Origin: an uncultured Bacteroides sp.
GTDB lineage: Bacteria; Bacteroidota; Bacteroidia; Bacteroidales; Bacteroidaceae
Direction of reading: 5' to 3'
Assembly: GCF_963677715.1 (NCBI RefSeq)
Contig: NZ_OY782495.1
Span: 2,718,001 to 2,782,000 of the forward strand
Length of the DNA stretch: 64,000 nucleotides
The translations under genes and the position numbers were made by a program. The notes under the pieces are model-generated. The model saw only the letters and a program-made list of their open reading frames with translations. It did not search any database and was not told where the DNA came from. This document shows, in pieces, positions 63,470 through 64,000 of the stretch (its first letter is position 1; every line of letters begins with the position of its first letter).

Positions 63470-64000
63470 ATGTTTCAAGAAGCGATTAAACACTATCTTA
63501 CTGCGCATCATTATGATTCTATTGACTTAAAGTCTGTTCTGTTTGATATGGATGGGGTACTTTTCAACTCTATGCCTTATCATGCCGATGCCTGGTACAA
63601 AGTGATGGCAGCCCGCGGATTAAATCTGAGTAGGGAAGAAGCTTATATGCACGAAGGACGCACCGGTTCGGGAACAATTAATATTGTTTGCCAGCGCCAG
63701 TGGAAGCGCCACGCAACCCCCGAAGAAATAGAAGAAATATACAGTGAAAAAACGGTTGAATTCAATAAAAACCCTCCGGCCGAACGCATGCCCGGGGCAT
63801 GGGAGGTTCTTAAAAAAGTAAAAGAGGCTCAGTTGATTCCGACTGTGGTAACCGGATCGGGACAGGGGTCATTGCTAAACAAACTCGAACAAAACTTTCC
63901 CGGAATGTTTCGCCCCGAACTTATGGTTACGGCTTTCGATGTAAAATATGGCAAGCCTAATCCCGAACCCTATCTCATGGCATTGGAAAAAGGAGGTTTA
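63470..64000 (+). CDS. HAD family hydrolase, beta-phosphoglucomutase-like (partial)
   Basis: The first 177 codons of a HAD-superfamily enzyme that runs off the window. After a helical lead-in (MFQEAIKHYLTAHHYDS), motif I is VLFDMDGVLFNSMP with the nucleophilic and acid/base aspartates. Motif II is VVTGSGQGS, and the motif III lysine is in VKYGKPNPEPYL. The cap domain lies between motifs I and II, as in beta-phosphoglucomutase-type and related sugar phosphatases. The substrate is not determinable, and the extra N-terminal helix is unusual for the shortest members. Confidence 0.85.
   Translation, partial: MFQEAIKHYLTAHHYDSIDLKSVLFDMDGVLFNSMPYHADAWYKVMAARGLNLSREEAYMHEGRTGSGTINIVCQRQWKRHATPEEIEEIYSEKTVEFNKNPPAERMPGAWEVLKKVKEAQLIPTVVTGSGQGSLLNKLEQNFPGMFRPELMVTAFDVKYGKPNPEPYLMALEKGGL

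Overview
The window looks like a chromosomal segment of a Bacteroides-type member of the Bacteroidota. The evidence is SusC/SusD outer-membrane pairs, many lipoproteins whose Cys is followed by acidic residues, a TPP-riboswitch TonB receptor/PnuT pair, Bacteroidota-typical conserved hypotheticals, and promoters whose -7 box reads TAnnTTTG, often with TTG 19-20 nt upstream. Most of it is housekeeping sequence.

Layout. 1-2.6 kb: leftward thiamine-uptake operon behind a TPP riboswitch. 2.7-5.6 kb: an orphan GH97 glycosidase, a 68-bp perfect palindrome and a lipoprotein. 5.7-11.7 kb: Dus, tRNA-Lys, an AI-2E family permease, thymidine kinase, RsmI, a coiled-coil lipoprotein and a YjjG-type HAD phosphatase. 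11.8-24.3 kb: the accessory region. 24.6-31.2 kb: HflX, a beta-helix protein (probably DUF4954), a noncoding interval with a candidate small RNA and a phased repeat, and class I fumarase. 31.3-39.4 kb: a PL10-type pectate lyase, rsgA-frr-pyrH, birA, TadA and the phosphatidylethanolamine pair pssA-psd. 39.6-48.5 kb: dnaE, thioredoxin, TsaE, a metal ABC permease and a lipoprotein. 48.7-57.6 kb: methylmalonyl-CoA mutase (mutA-mutB) and a three-subunit biotin-dependent acyl-CoA carboxylase, which fit the succinate-propionate route; the BirA at 35.5 kb would biotinylate the carrier. 57.6-64 kb: MATE exporter, lysS, gpsA, pgi and the start of a HAD hydrolase.

The standout is a DNA-inversion switch at 16375-18853. 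Two divergent SusC-like genes share a 112-bp inverted repeat (107/112 identical) inside their 5' coding sequence. Between the repeats lie a tyrosine recombinase with its own terminator and the only recognisable SusC promoter, start codon, signal peptide and N-terminal domain. In the orientation given these are joined to the right-hand SusC (followed by SusD and a third lipoprotein). The left-hand SusC has no ATG and no signal peptide, with an in-frame stop upstream. Recombination between the repeats would move promoter and leader, in frame, to the left-hand SusC-SusD pair and silence the right-hand one. The class resembles the recombinase-driven SusC/SusD phase variation known in Bacteroides fragilis. 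This locus, its palindromic core and the swap of two complete transporters are read here directly from sequence; inversion itself is inferred.
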